Source: Chromera velia (lineage: Eukaryota; Sar; Chromeraceae). Taken from it: 49,576 nt of DNA. Below are positions 1-11,039 of this stretch, piece by piece. The stretch is from assembly GCA_018398765.1 (NCBI GenBank), contig JAHBMJ010000687.1:74586-124161 (forward strand). The letters run 5' to 3'. How positions within the stretch are numbered: the stretch's first letter is position 1; each line of letters opens with the position of its first letter. The notes below the pieces were generated by a model. It searched no databases. It saw only the letters and a list, made by a program, of their open reading frames with translations, and had not been told where the DNA came from. A program made the position numbers and the translations under genes.

Positions 1-475
1 GCAAGGAGAAAAAAGAACGGAAAGTGTAGACGACAAAGGTGGTAGTGAAGGCGGCACACTACAGTGAAGCTTGGCACAGGGACAGGTTCGAAGGGTGACG
101 GAAGGAAGCGGGCATAACGTCTTCATAACACTGCGTCACAGCTACAATTGCGTCCTCACCAAGCCGCTCGGGAACACACTCACATACGTTCACTCACAAG
201 CGCACCCTTGCGCCTATCGCCGTGGTTCGTCAGACGGATGCATTCATACAGTCTGGCAAGAAAAAACCCGAATCCAAGGCAGAGGCAGATGCAGAGGAGA
301 GGTAGTAGAAGAGGTAGCTGTGTACGGGCGAGAGGAGGCAGGCGGAAGGAAGCATTGCGCACAGAGAAATCCCCAAGGGCAAGGGAGTGAAAGGGCTCTC
401 CCTCAGCCCCTCTGAAGATGACGGAAAGTAAAATTCATCACTCCAACCGAGTAGGGATCCCCTGCCCATTCTTAC

Positions 476-848
476 CATTATTCCCGCGTATGAAGGCGTC
501 TCCGTACTTGTTCACACAAACCCCATCCACGTACTCCTCTGTTTGCTCCATTGCGATGTTCATGTAGCCATCTAGCGATATCAACACTCCTGCGTGTGGG
601 TATACAGGGCAACACACAGCAAGCGCACTTGTGGGTGAGAATCTCGCACGTTCACAGGCTAGCCATTCGAGCCCCAGATTTCTTCTCCCGAAAACCTTGA
701 GTGCTTTCCACACAGCCTGCATGTGAAATCTCCGGTGCACACAGACAGACGGGGACTCACCTCTGTAGTCTGTGCCGTTGTTCAACTTCACCACAACCGG
801 CCTTCCGACGACCGCCTCAAGGAAGTCTTTGGGGCTCTTCTTCGACAT
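476..848 (-). CDS. LSM6: U6 snRNA-associated Sm-like protein LSm6 (last exon not found)
   Basis: Two exons are clear: 848-761 and 589-476. They are joined by a GT-AG intron (donor gtgagt, acceptor acgcag) that restores the frame inside the Sm1 motif. The joined product starts MSKKSPKDFLEAVVGRPVVV, continues with the Sm1 stretch ending DGYMNIAMEQTEEY, and reaches the Sm2 motif KYGDAFIRGNN. LSm6 is a subunit of the LSm1-7 mRNA-decay ring and the LSm2-8 ring that binds the U6 snRNA 3' end. The 67 visible residues are nearly the full family length of about 80. The second exon ends at a good donor (AATAATG|gtaag) in phase 1, so a short last exon completing the final beta strand is expected. I could not place it in positions 1-475. 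It may lie beyond the window start. Identity is very secure; the 3' end is open. Confidence 0.93.
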
Positions 849-1601
849 TCTTCGATCAGGCCAAAAACAAGGATCAGGGGCCAGACAGCGAGGCAGAAGC
901 GCTCGAACGGATCTCCCTGAGAAGGCCAGGGTCGAAGTCAGTGGGCCGAGCTAGTGCCCTCGGCAGTGTCCTCCCAACTGCCCGCCTGACTTTGCAGCGA
1001 CCTCGCTTGGACTTCAAGGCAAATTCCACCACGTGTGAAAGATAAAAGCGCGATTGATATTCTTCAAGAAGGACAATGCAACGAAAGCAGAAAATTGTGT
1101 CTTTACTACGTCAGTCTCGAGCTTCGTTCCACAAAGGCTGGCTTTGGCTTCTGACAAGGAATCCAAGTTGGCAGCACTGATCGAAGATCACGTTGGTGAA
1201 CTGAGGTCGCCTGAAGGAGGAGACGGCGGAGACGGAAAACGGAGTCAATTTTTGTGGCGTGCACTTGAAGCGGACGTAGATGCGCGCGTGTAGACGGACT
1301 CTCGAATCCAAAATGCATTGAGCTGCGATCTCCTTAGTACAATGTCAGCACTGGGTGGTCACACCGTCACACTGGTCCCTACAGGGTGACGACTTTTGGC
1401 TGAATGTCTTTCTGAAGTTGCGCTGTGGGCCCCTGTTTTCGTTTGGGTTCAATCAGGATGAAGCTGACCGTCTGATCGAGAGCACGGTTTGCCGTCTCCG
1501 AGACTGCAAGAGCAGAAAGCAATGCCGTGTCGTACCTGTTCCGTGTGCTCATTTGCTTTTCCTGTCTCTTTTGGTATCCTTTCGTCTTTTCGTCGTGTCA
1601 G
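849..1601. other. Intergenic, between divergent LSm6 and GNAT genes
   Basis: This stretch separates two genes that point away from each other, so it probably holds both promoters and the 5' UTRs. Short open frames occur but none resembles a known protein. A pyrimidine-rich run ending gtgtcag directly before the ATG at 1602 looks like a 3' splice site. The GNAT gene may therefore have a 5' UTR or short coding exon in this interval. I see no TATA box or repeat that I can defend. Confidence 0.4.
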
Positions 1602-2297
1602 ATGGGGATGAGTCTACAGTGGAGTCGGTTTTCCGACTTGAGTGAGTTGGTGGAGTTCGTCAATTTGGCTTACAGGGGCGATTATTCGTTCTTCTTTTCC
1701 GGAAACAGAACGAGCAGGGAAGAGCTCACAGGAGGCCAATACGGGCAGAGCGAGGCCTTTTGTCTCTGTCTGGAGGATGAGTGGGTTGGGGTGTTCGTGT
1801 TAACAATTGTGAAAGAGTGGGATTCGGAAAGGGGAGAAGAGGTGACTGTAGGGTACATCAACATGCTTTGTGTCCACCCAGAGCACAGAAATGCAGGACA
1901 CGGAACCAGATTGGTAAAGAAGGCGGAGGACGAGGCCAGGGCCCGGTCGTGTGTGAAGTTGAAGGCCTGCGTGATGCCCCTTGTTCCTGCGGTCAGATAC
2001 TGGTGGACCGGCAAGCAAGGGTACAGACTGACGGGGCGGGTCTCTGCCTTCCCCGAGGAGTTACTGCCGTTTGTGAAGGAGGAGTTCCACCCACCCCCAA
2101 CTTTCCTCAAGGAAACAGAATTACAAGATGCCCAAAAGCAAAAGCAGGAGGGAAAGCAGGAGGAGAAGGAGGTACAGAAGCATGCCTCGCTTGAAAGCGG
2201 AAGGCGGATGCTGAGTGTAGAGAAGATGCCCGAGACCTTTGTGTACTTTGCAGACATTGAACGCAGTCTTTGTATCGATCGTCCTATGGCTGTGTAG
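1602..2297 (+). CDS. GNAT-family N-acetyltransferase
   Basis: The 231-residue product has the GNAT fold signature. A beta4-like segment VGYINMLCVHPEHR is followed by the acetyl-CoA pyrophosphate loop RNAGHG (R-x-x-G-x-G) and an alpha helix, TRLVKKAEDEARARSC. The N-terminal part (LVEFVNLAYRGDYSFFFSGN, then a TSREELTGGQ segment) matches the substrate-side start of small-molecule GNAT enzymes. A lysine/glutamate-rich, probably disordered insert lies near residues 165-190, before a last segment, PETFVYFADIERSLC. The frame stays open upstream to 1527. Those 25 extra residues are pyrimidine-rich, though, and end in a cag, so I take them as intron and choose the ATG at 1602. A further upstream exon is possible. 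The acyl acceptor cannot be predicted. Confidence 0.75.
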   Translation: MGMSLQWSRFSDLSELVEFVNLAYRGDYSFFFSGNRTSREELTGGQYGQSEAFCLCLEDEWVGVFVLTIVKEWDSERGEEVTVGYINMLCVHPEHRNAGHGTRLVKKAEDEARARSCVKLKACVMPLVPAVRYWWTGKQGYRLTGRVSAFPEELLPFVKEEFHPPPTFLKETELQDAQKQKQEGKQEEKEVQKHASLESGRRMLSVEKMPETFVYFADIERSLCIDRPMAV

Positions 2298-3120
2298 TGA
2301 AGTCCCTCCATCCATCCCTTCCTTCTTTTCTGAATTCCCTCTCGTCTTCCTCTCTCGTTTGTTTGCTGGGTGGGTAGTCAACTGATCGATGATCGCTTTC
2401 TCATTCGGACACATAAGCCAATCCAGTCAGAGAATGCAAGCTCAGCCTTTGAGCTCTTCTTAAACTTCAGTATATTTAGTACTTGCGAATTGTCAGAATT
2501 ATTAAGCGACACCTGATTTCTTTCCTTTGCGTATGCGCGATTCCCTTCCAGACTATCATGCAATGATGAGGTCCAAGCTGACATGTCATTGATGATGCAT
2601 GCCCCCCGAGCGCGCATTTTCGTCAATCCAATTCAATGCAGCCAGGGAGAGCCCTCAGTAGGGGCATACTCAATTATCTTGGCTGAATTTTCAAATGCAT
2701 CATCTTGCTCAACATTAGATTCGCTGCGGCAAAACCAGCCTTTCTGTCTGCTAGTGCTTTTCTATACTATCTGGAGAGCTTGTCTTGCCGCCTTAACATT
2801 ATGGTCTGCCTTTCTGTCTATCTCTGTGTCTGGATGAGGGTTGTTGTGCGATCGCATGCCATGAGTGTGTTGGTTCAGCAGTCATTGAGCGTGCGTGACT
2901 GGCTCTCGATCGGATGGGGCGATTGTTCTGGATGGAAATTTCTGCGTATGTGCCACTGTGCGCTTACTTGGGTAGTTTCCTCTCTGCCTGCATGCGCGTC
3001 TGTTTTTCTGCCTGACCGTCTCCCCCCCTCCCGATCTCTTCCTCTCTATGCCCCCTTCTGTGGCTTTCTTCCTGTCTGTGTATATTTCTGTGTGTTTCCG
3101 TCTTCCTGCATCGAGCTAGA
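2298..3120. other. Intergenic, nothing recognised
   Basis: This is the 3' flank of the acetyltransferase gene. Open frames are short, overlap on both strands and resemble no known family. The last 150 bases grade into pyrimidine-rich DNA that continues as the microsatellite block. Confidence 0.4.
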
Positions 3121-3181
3121 CTCCCTCTCTTTGAGTATGTGAGTGTGTGTGTGTTTCTCTCTCTCTGTCTGTATGTGTGTG

Positions 3182-3223
<42 letters not shown>

Positions 3224-3228
3224 CCCTC

Positions 3229-3286
<58 letters not shown>

Positions 3287-3400
3287 TTCCTTCCTTCCTT
3301 CGTTCCTTCTTTCCTTTTCTCTCCCTCTCTTTACTCTTCCGTCACTCCATGTGCGTGTGTGTGAGCGTCCGTGTGTGCCTCTCTCCAGCTCTCTCTCTCC

Positions 3401-3477
<77 letters not shown>

Positions 3478-3600
3478 CGCGCGTGCGTGCGTGTGTGGAA
3501 TTCGTGTGTGCGTGTGTGCCGTGAGTGTGCGTCGCTCTCTTTTCTCTATTCTCTCTCCCCCCCCCTCTCCCCGTCTTTGCCCATCTCCCTCTCTTTGTAT
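3121..3600. repeat. Compound microsatellite (CT)n, (CTTT)n, (CTTC)n, (GT)n, (GC)n
   Basis: A nearly unbroken pyrimidine-rich array. (CT)n lies at about 3183-3220, (CTTT)n at 3230-3280 and (CTTC)n to 3302. A second (CT)n at about 3406-3434 passes directly into (GT)n to about 3469, then (GC)n to about 3483. All long open frames here are low-complexity artefacts. Confidence 0.95.
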
Positions 3601-4150
3601 CACATATCATGTGACATATGCATGTTACCTACTTAAATGATCTGACAATCTGACTATATCTGACTCACTCTATGATATATGGTATAAACGACTTCAATTT
3701 AAAATTATGGTTAATGCTAGTGTTAATCGCGGTGAATGCGTACTATCTAACTAACTAACTAACTAACTAAGTAACCAACTAACTGTCTTATACACAAAAA
3801 ACTACAAAAAACTTAAAAATATTGAAGCCTGCATTCGCCCGCATTAGTACACCCACTGTCACCCAGTGCATTGGTGATAGATTTATGAGGTTTATGAGTA
3901 TTGATAGGGGTTATGAGGTTTATGGAGTACATAGTCATAGGAAGGGTAAATGAACTATGTATGTACGGTATAGTATTAATTGTAATGCATAAATTCCCAT
4001 TCGTCATCGGTGCCGTTTAAGTTATCTGATGATGATTATACATAGTTTGATACTAGTATATGATTACTAATGAATAGTATGCAATCTGTCTGTTTGTTAC
4101 TACCTCTCGCTATACTGCAGCTACTTGCATACGTGGCATGATGGCACATG
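3601..4150. repeat. AT-rich intergenic DNA with (CTAA)n tetranucleotide repeat
   Basis: AT-rich sequence without a gene. A (ctaa)n run lies at about 3744-3785, and short repeats of ttatgaggtttatg occur near 3880-3925. No coding signal is visible. Confidence 0.6.
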
Positions 4151-4172
4151 ATGGTTCTGTAGATTAAAGACC

Positions 4173-4470
4173 GGACCCCTTCCGAAAAAAGGGGTCCACT
4201 GATCGACAATTTCGAGGCCGGGGCGGCCGCACGGTCGGGCGGCCTCGGGCCGCCCGCAAGTGTGCATGCATTGCGTACGTGATCGAATCAATCATCTCTC
4301 AATCTGACGCAAGCAAGCTTGCGAACGGCCCTGGAAAGCAAGAAAAATGAGAACTGTACGATTGATATACGCCGGCTGGCCAGTCGACCGCGCCGACCCC
4401 CCCCCGCGGGAAAAGCCGCAGAACTCGATCCCCCTCCGCGGGAAAAAAGCCCGGTATATAAGCACGGATC
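4173..4470. promoter_or_regulatory. GC-rich island with hairpin, GCATGC and GCGGGAAA motifs and a TATA-like box
   Basis: A GC-rich patch in AT-rich surroundings. It opens with a perfect 9-bp hairpin (4173-4181 paired with 4189-4197). It then holds TGCATGCA at 4263-4270, GCGGGAAA at 4406-4413 and 4438-4445, and tatata at 4455-4460. Similar islands lie 5' of several genes in this window, so I read it as a promoter region. The gene it would serve is unclear; the only nearby candidate on the plus strand is the weak open frame at 4740. Confidence 0.35.
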
Positions 4471-4739
4471 TGAAACCTATGTGATGTATACATAGCGTAA
4501 ATTCAGCCTTTCGGGGCCGGGTTTTTGGCGAAAGACACTGCATTCAAACTTCTTTGCGAAAATCTTGATCGCTCCTAGTTTGGACTCTGGGACCCGTAGA
4601 TACGACTAGATTCACGTTTTAACGAAGGGTAAATCCGTTAAGCCATATCAAAGGGGCGCATTTCGCCTAATGCCGTATAGCTGTTTCGCTTACTTACGCA
4701 ACATTAGGCGCGCGCCCGAGGGATCTAGCGGCCCCCAGT

Positions 4740-5099
4740 TTGAGATGGATCCCCAGCCTGAAAAGACATAAAACAGTGCTGGCACAGAAACACAGAGTGA
4801 TTATAAAAAGAAAGGGAGGAACGGAAAGAAGAAAAGAAGAATACAAGACCATCCTGGAAGCAATGGAAGCACGAAGACAGCTGAGCGAGGGAGAAGGAGA
4901 AATCGTTGAGAGAAGAATGGAGAGAGGGCATGCACAAAGCCAAAGTGTCCTTTCATCCTGTGTCATTAGATCGATTTTTGGAGCAGTCCCTTCTGAGCAG
5001 CCCATAAACCAAAGCATGCAAAGCGCAGACAGATTGTTGTTTATTAGCGGCCTGGGAAACCAGACAGGCCACGGGGTGTGGTCTGAGCCTCAGCGATGA
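4740..5099 (+). CDS. Hypothetical basic protein, doubtful
   Basis: A 119-codon open frame begins about 280 bases after a TATA-like box. The first 60 residues are rich in K, R and E, and the rest is unremarkable. I recognise no family. Charged open frames of this kind also occur in the decayed LINE of this window, so it could be a transposon remnant. Kept only because of the promoter-like island upstream. Confidence 0.2.
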   Translation: MRWIPSLKRHKTVLAQKHRVIIKRKGGTERRKEEYKTILEAMEARRQLSEGEGEIVERRMERGHAQSQSVLSSCVIRSIFGAVPSEQPINQSMQSADRLLFISGLGNQTGHGVWSEPQR

Positions 5100-5590
5100 G
5101 GTATACCCCCCTGCTGTTTACGGGAGCGACCTCTATAAGACAAAATGGCGACAGTGCTCTAGGGCACTACTAATCTGATTCACTAATCACTAATTATTAA
5201 TCACTGGTTCATGTCTTAGAGCGGATCAGATAGAGCTGAAACACTCTATAATATAGTAACTGCATATGCTTAAAGATGCAACAATTTATTGTTGCCAATA
5301 AATTTATGTCATCTTTTTTTGCTTTGGACGCTGCCTCTTTGATCAACTTTGAGGTCCTATTTCAATGGTGATCTACTGATTATATAGAAGAACACGCCCG
5401 ATCCTTGTCTGCCATGAGGTCTGCAACGGATCAATTGGCATAGGGAGAGCCATAATATCCCCTCTTCCTTTTAAAGATGTATGGAAAGAGCAAACGCTAT
5501 GCGACATTGCCTTTTTTTGTCTGCAACGAATGCCTGCACACAGCAGCAGCTGCCTTTTAACTTCGCAAACGATGCGGCGGCCCAGAGATA
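5100..5590. other. AT-rich intergenic DNA before the minisatellite
   Basis: No gene, RNA or clear repeat is recognised. Composition changes abruptly near 5580, where degenerate copies of the minisatellite unit begin. Confidence 0.4.
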
Positions 5591-8500
5591 GGGGTCTCGC
5601 CCTTTTCTGTCTGCCAGAATGGAGAGATGTATAGAGAGAGAGAGCGATCTCTGCCGTTCTTTGTCTGCAAAGAAGAAAGATATACAGAGAGAGGAGTATC
5701 TGCCCTTCTCTGTCTGTAAAGAAGAAAGATGTACAGAGAGAAGTGTTTCTGCCATTCTCTCTCTGCAAAGAAGAAAGATGTACAGAGATAAGGTTCCTGC
5801 CCTTCTCTACCTGCAAAGAAGAAAGATGTACAGAGAGATGTCTCTGCCCTTCTCTGTCTGCAAAAAAGAAAGATGTACAGAGAGAGGGGTCTCTGCCCTT
5901 TTTTGTCTGCAAAGAAGAAAGATGTGCAGAGAGATGGTCCTGCCCTTCTCTGTCTGCAAAGAAGAAAGATGTACAGAGAGAGGGGTCTCTGCCCTTCTCT
6001 GTCTCCAAAGAAGAAAGATGTACAGAGAGAGAGGTCTTTGGCCTTGAAGTTCTCTGTCTGTAAAGAAGAAAGATATACAGAGAGAGGGTCCTGCCCTTCT
6101 CTATCTGCAAAGAAGAAGGATGTATAGAGAGAGGTGTCTCTGCCCTTCTCTGTCTGCAAAAACGAAAGATGTACAGAGAGAAGGGTCCTGCCCTTCTCTG
6201 TCTGTAAAGAAGAAAAATGTACAGAGAGAGGGGTCCTGCCCTTTTTTGTTTGCAAAGAAGAAAGATGTACAGAGAGAGGGGTCCCTGCCATTTTCTGTCT
6301 GCAAAGAAGAAAGATATACAGAAAGAGGGGTCCTGCCCTTCTCTGTCTGCAAAGAAGAAAGATATACAGAGAGAGGGTCATACCTTCTCTGTCTGCGAAA
6401 AAGGAAGATGTACAGAGAGAGGGTCCTGCCCTTCTCTGTCTGTAAAGAAGAAGGATGTACAGAGAGAGGGTCCTACCCTTCTCTATCTGCAAAGAAGAAG
6501 GATGTACAGGGAGAGGTATCTCTGCCCTTCTCTGTCTGTAAAGAAAAAAGATGTACAGAGAGAGGAGTCCTGCCCTTCTCTGTCTGTAAAGAAGAAAAAT
6601 GTACAGAGAGAGGGGTCCTGCCCTTCTCTATCTGTAAAAAAGAAAGATGTACAAAGAGAAGGGTCCTGCCCTTCTCTGTCTGTAAAGAAGAAAGATGTAC
6701 AGAGAGAGGGGTCCTGCCCTTCTTTGTCTGTAAAGAAGAAAGATGTACAGAGAGAGGGATCTTTGACCTTCGATCTCTGTCTACAAAGAAGAAAGATATA
6801 CAGAGAGAGGTGTCTCTGCCCTTCTTTATCTGCAAAAAATGAAAAAATGCCTAGAGAGCGGGATCTCTGCCCTTCTCTGGCTGCAAAGAATGAAGGTGAG
6901 CAGAGACTCTGAGAGGGATCTTTGGCCTTCGATCTCTGTTTGTAAAGAATAAAAAGATGCACAGAAAGAGGGATTTCTGCCCTTCTCTGTCTGCAAAGAA
7001 TAAGAAGATGCAGAGAAAGAAGGGTTTCTGCCCTTTAAAGTTTGTCTGCAAAGAATAAGGATGCATAGAGAGAGGAGTTTCTGCCCTTCTCTCTCTGCAA
7101 AAAAGAGAGATGTACAGAGAGAGGGGTCCTGCCCTTCTTTGTTTGCAAAGAATAAAGATGTACAGAGAGAGGGGTCCTGTCCTTCTCTGTCTATAAAGAA
7201 TAAAGCTGCACAAAGAGAGGGGTCTCTGCCCTTTTCTGTCTGCAAAGAAGAAACATGTACAGAGAGAGGGTCATACCCTTCTCTGTCTGCAAAGAAGAAA
7301 TATGTACAGAGAGAGGGGTCTCTACCCATCTTTGTCTGCAAAGAAGAAGATGTACAGAGAGATGGGTCTCTGCCCTTCTCTGTTTCAGACTGCACAGAAG
7401 AAAGATATACAGAGAGAGGGTCCTACCCTTCTCTGTCTGTAAAGAAGAAAGATGTACAGAGAGAGGGGTCTCTGCCCTTCTCTGTCTGCAAAGAAGAAAG
7501 ATGTACAGAGAGAAGGGTCTCTGCCCTTCTCTATCTGCAAAGTACAGAAAGAGGGTCCTGCCCTTCTCTGTCTGTAAAAAAGAAAGATGTACAGAGAGAA
7601 GGGTCTTGCCCTTCTCTGTCTCCAAAGAAGAAAGATGTACAGAGAGAGGTGTTCTGCCCTTCTCTGTCTATAAAGAAGAAAGATGTACAGAGAGAGGTGT
7701 CTCTGCCCTTCTCTGTCTCCAAAGAAGAAAGATGTACAGAGAGAGGTGTTCTGCCCTTCTCTGTTTGTAAAGAAGAAAGATGTATAGAGAGAAGGGTCTC
7801 TGCCCTTCTCTGTCTGCAAAGAATGAAGATATACAGAGAGAGGGTCCTGCCCTTCTCTGTCTGCAAAGAATGAAGCTGCACAAAAAGAGGGGTCTCTGCC
7901 CTTCTCTGTCTACAAAGAAGAAATATATGTACAGAGAGAGGGGTCCTGCCCTTCTTTGTCTGTAAAGAATAAAGATGTACAGAGAGGGAGGTCCTGCCCT
8001 TCTCTGTCTGTAAAGAATGAAGCTGCACAAAGAGAGGGGTCTCTGCCCTTCTCTGTCTGCAAAGAAGAAAGATGTGCAGAGAGAGGGTCCTGCCTTTCTC
8101 TGTCTGTAAAGACGAAAGATGTATAGAGAGAGGGGTCCTGCCCTTCTCTGTCTGCAAAGAAGAAGATGGACAGAGAGAGGGGGTCTCTGCCCTTCTCTGT
8201 CTGCAAAGTACAGAGAGAGGGTCCTGCCCTTCTCTATCTACAAAGAAGAAAGATGTACAGAAAGAAGGGTCCTGCCCTTCTCTGTCTGCAAAGAAAAAAG
8301 ATGTACAGAGAGAGGTGTTCTGCTCTTCTCTGTTTGCAAAGAAGAAAGATGTACAGAGAGAGGGGTCCTGCCCTTCTCTGTCTGCAGAGAATGAAGATAT
8401 ACAGAGAGAGGGTCCTGCCGTTCTCTGTCTGTAAAGAAGAAAGATGTACAGAGAGAGGGGTCTCTTCCCTTCTCTGTCTGCAAAGAAGAAGATGTACAGA

Positions 8501-10205
8501 GAGATGGGTCCCTGCCCTTCTTTGTCTGCAAAGAAGGATGTACAGAGAGAGGGGTCCTGGCAGTGCCCTTCTCTGTCTGCAAAGAAGAAAGATGTACAGA
8601 GAGAGGGTCCTGCCCTTCTCTGTCTGCGAAGAAGAAAGATATACAGAGAGAGGGTCCTGCCCTTTTCTGTCTAAACAGAAGAAGGATATACAGAAAGAGG
8701 GGTCCTGCCCTTCTCTGTCTGCAAAGAAGAAAGATATACAGAGAGAGGGTTATGCCTTCTCTGTCTGCGAAAAAGGAAGATGTACAGAGAGAGGGTCCTG
8801 CCCTTCTTTGTCTGTAAAGAAGAAGGATATACAGAGAGAGGGGTCCTGCCCTCCTCTGTCTGTGAAGAAGAAAGATATAAAGAGAGAGGGGTCCTGCCCT
8901 TCTCTGTCTGCAAAGAAGAAAGATGTATAGGGAGAGGTTCCTGCCCTTCTCTGTCTGCAAGAAGAAAGATGTACAGAGAGAGGGTCCTGCCCTTCTCTGT
9001 CTGCAAAGAAGGATATACTGAGAGAGGGGTCAGACTCTCTGCCCTTCTCTGTCTGCAAAGAAAAAAGATGTACAGAGAGAGGGGTCTTGCCCTTCTCTGT
9101 CTGCAAAGAAGAAAGATGTACAGGGAGAGGGGTCTCTGCCCTTCTCTGTCTGCAAAAAAGAAGGATGTACAGAAAGAGGGGTCTCTGCCCTTCTTTGTCT
9201 ACAAAGAAGAAAGATGTACAGAGAGAGGGGTCTCTACCCGTCGTTTTTTGCAAAGAAAAAGATGTACAGAGAGATAGGTCTCTGCCCTTCTCTGTCTCAG
9301 ACTGCACAGAAAAAAGATGTACAGAGAGAGGGTCCTACCCTTCTCTGTCTGCAAAGAAGAAAGATGTACAGAGAGAGGGTCCTGCTCTTCTCTGCCTGCA
9401 AAGAAGAAAGATGCACAGAGAGAGGGGTCAGATTCTCTGCCCTTCTCTGTCTACAAAGAAGAAAGATATACAGAGAGAGGGGTCTCTGGCCTTCTCTGTC
9501 TACAAAGAAAAAAGATGTATGGAGAGAGGGGTCCTGCCTTTCTTTGTCTCCACAGGATGAAAAGATGCACTGAGAGAGGGGTCTCTGGCCTTCTCTGTCT
9601 GCAAAGAAAAAAGATGTATAGAGAGAAGGGTCCTGCCCTTCTTTGTCTCCACAGAATGAAAAGATGCACTGAGAGAGGGGTCTCTGCCCTTTTCTGTCTG
9701 TAAAGAATGAAGATGTACAGAGAGACGGGTCTTCTCCCTTCTTTGTCTGCAAAGAAGAAGATATACAGAGAGAGGGGTCCTGCCCTTTTCTGTCTGCCAA
9801 GAATAAAGATGTACAGAGGGAGGGTTCTCTGCCCTTCTCTGTCTGCAAAGAATAAAAAGATGCACAGAGAGAGGGGTCCTACTCTTCTCTGTCTGCAAAG
9901 AAGAAAGGCATACAGAGAGAGGGTCCTGCCCTTCTCTGTCTGTAAAGAAGGATGTACAGAGAGAGGGGTCCTGGTAGTGCCCTTCTCTGTCTGCAAAGAA
10001 TGAAGATGGACAGAGAGAGGGGTCTCTGGCCTTCTCTGTCTGCGAGGAATGGAAAGATGCACTGAGAGAAGAATCTCTGTCCTGCTCTGTCTACAAAGAG
10101 TGAAGACGTACAGAGAGAGGGATCTTTGTCATTCTTTGCTTGTTGAGAATGGAAAGATGTACAGAGAGAGAGGTTTCTGCCCTTCTCTGTCTGCAAAGAT
10201 GAAGA
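5590..10205. repeat. 4.6-kb minisatellite, 48-bp unit, about 95 copies
   Basis: Tandem units of 47-50 bp (mostly 48 or 49) run head to tail. The plus-strand unit contains ctgcccttctctgtctgc, an A/G-rich middle, and aaagatgtacagagagag. Because 48 is a multiple of three and the unit lacks stop codons, long open frames appear in several frames on both strands, for example a repeating MYRERGPALLCLQRRK on plus. The common switch between gtcctg and gtctctg changes the unit by one base, so no frame survives for long. I therefore call it non-coding. On the minus strand each unit carries a pyrimidine run ending tttgcag, like a 3' splice site. Units at both edges are more diverged than central ones. 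Confidence 0.97.
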
Positions 10206-10740
10206 GAGGAATGCAAAACTGCGGCTGTATTAGTTAATGTAGACGGTTAACACATTTTTTGGGGGGGGAATGCCACCTCATCTTGCCTTTTGTGGGGGCC
10301 CGTGCGGGCCCGTGTACTGAAGCCGGGCTGCCCTCTCATAGATGGGCGGGGAGCGCTTTCCCAGGATCTCCTAACGCTCTGCAGTTAGGCAGAAGACAAA
10401 GATGCACAGTAATTCACTTTCACCCCTTCTATCAAAGTACGTGGCACGGGTGGGAAATATGAGAGGTTTATAATCCTGTGGTTGACCCTCTCTGTATGAG
10501 AAATTGTGAGAGCGACTTTAAGGAACGAGACGTGAGGAGACGCGGACTTCCATGAGTTGGATCATTTTATGTCCAACATGGTCACTGACCTTTACAACGG
10601 TCTTCAACACGCCGAATCGACACTTATTGGGACCCCCCACGCCACCCTGCATATTAGCAAGGGAAGAAAAGCGAGGAAATATATAAGCTATGTTGCGAAG
10701 GGGGTACTCACCTTAAGGAGGCATCCCTCTGCCTTTGTAC
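10206..10740. other. Intergenic, nothing recognised
   Basis: Unique-looking sequence after the minisatellite. It includes a G8 run near 10261 and a small repeat of gggcccgtgc near 10300. No convincing gene was found. Confidence 0.35.
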
Positions 10741-10985
10741 CGACTGGAAGGGGCTTCCCGGCCCAGTTGCTTTTACCTCTCTAGGAGGAGGCTTTTTCAA
10801 GAGGGGACTGACGAGAGAACGCTGCAGCCTCTTTCGGCTGTTGTGTTCCATCTAATTTGGAGGTCTTATGACCGCCGTCTTTCAACTTGAGACCTCCCCA
10901 CCTTTTCGGTTGGGGGGCTCTGACGAGTACACTTAGTTTCAAACCGGAAACGTCTTCTTCCGGTTCGTTCGACGGAACTGTCAGA
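10741..10985. ncRNA. Cluster of hairpins, candidate structured RNA or element
   Basis: Successive short inverted repeats lie close together. They are GGAAG/CTTCC (10746-10750 with 10754-10758), CAGCC/GGCTG (10825-10829 with 10836-10840), GGAGGTCT/AGACCTCC (10859-10866 with 10890-10897), AACCGGAA/TTCCGGTT (10942-10949 with 10958-10965) and GTTC/GAAC (10967-10970 with 10975-10978). Several loops are pyrimidine-rich. I match it to no RNA family, so the ncRNA call is only a suggestion. It could equally be part of an old transposon. Confidence 0.2.
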
Positions 10986-11039
10986 ACGGACTATCGTCTT
11001 TTCTCCTTCGTTTGACTCCTCTTCAACTACTCAACATAT

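Noticed and set aside
1527..1601. Upstream 25 codons of the acetyltransferase frame as a signal peptide
   Set aside because: The stretch is pyrimidine-rich and ends in a splice acceptor-like cag right before ATG, so intron is more likely.
3116..3640. Overlapping frames rich in S, L, F, C and V, or on minus R, E, H and T
   Set aside because: They come from the compound microsatellite.
4173..4197. Hairpin as a transcription terminator
   Set aside because: A rho-independent terminator is a bacterial feature, no gene ends here, and no T run follows.
5373..9573. Many long overlapping open frames of 100-300 codons on both strands
   Set aside because: They are translations of the 48-bp minisatellite unit. 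One-base unit-length changes break every frame, and all frames look alike.
5590..10205. CRISPR-like array
   Set aside because: Units are contiguous near-identical repeats without unique spacers, in a eukaryotic setting with no cas genes.
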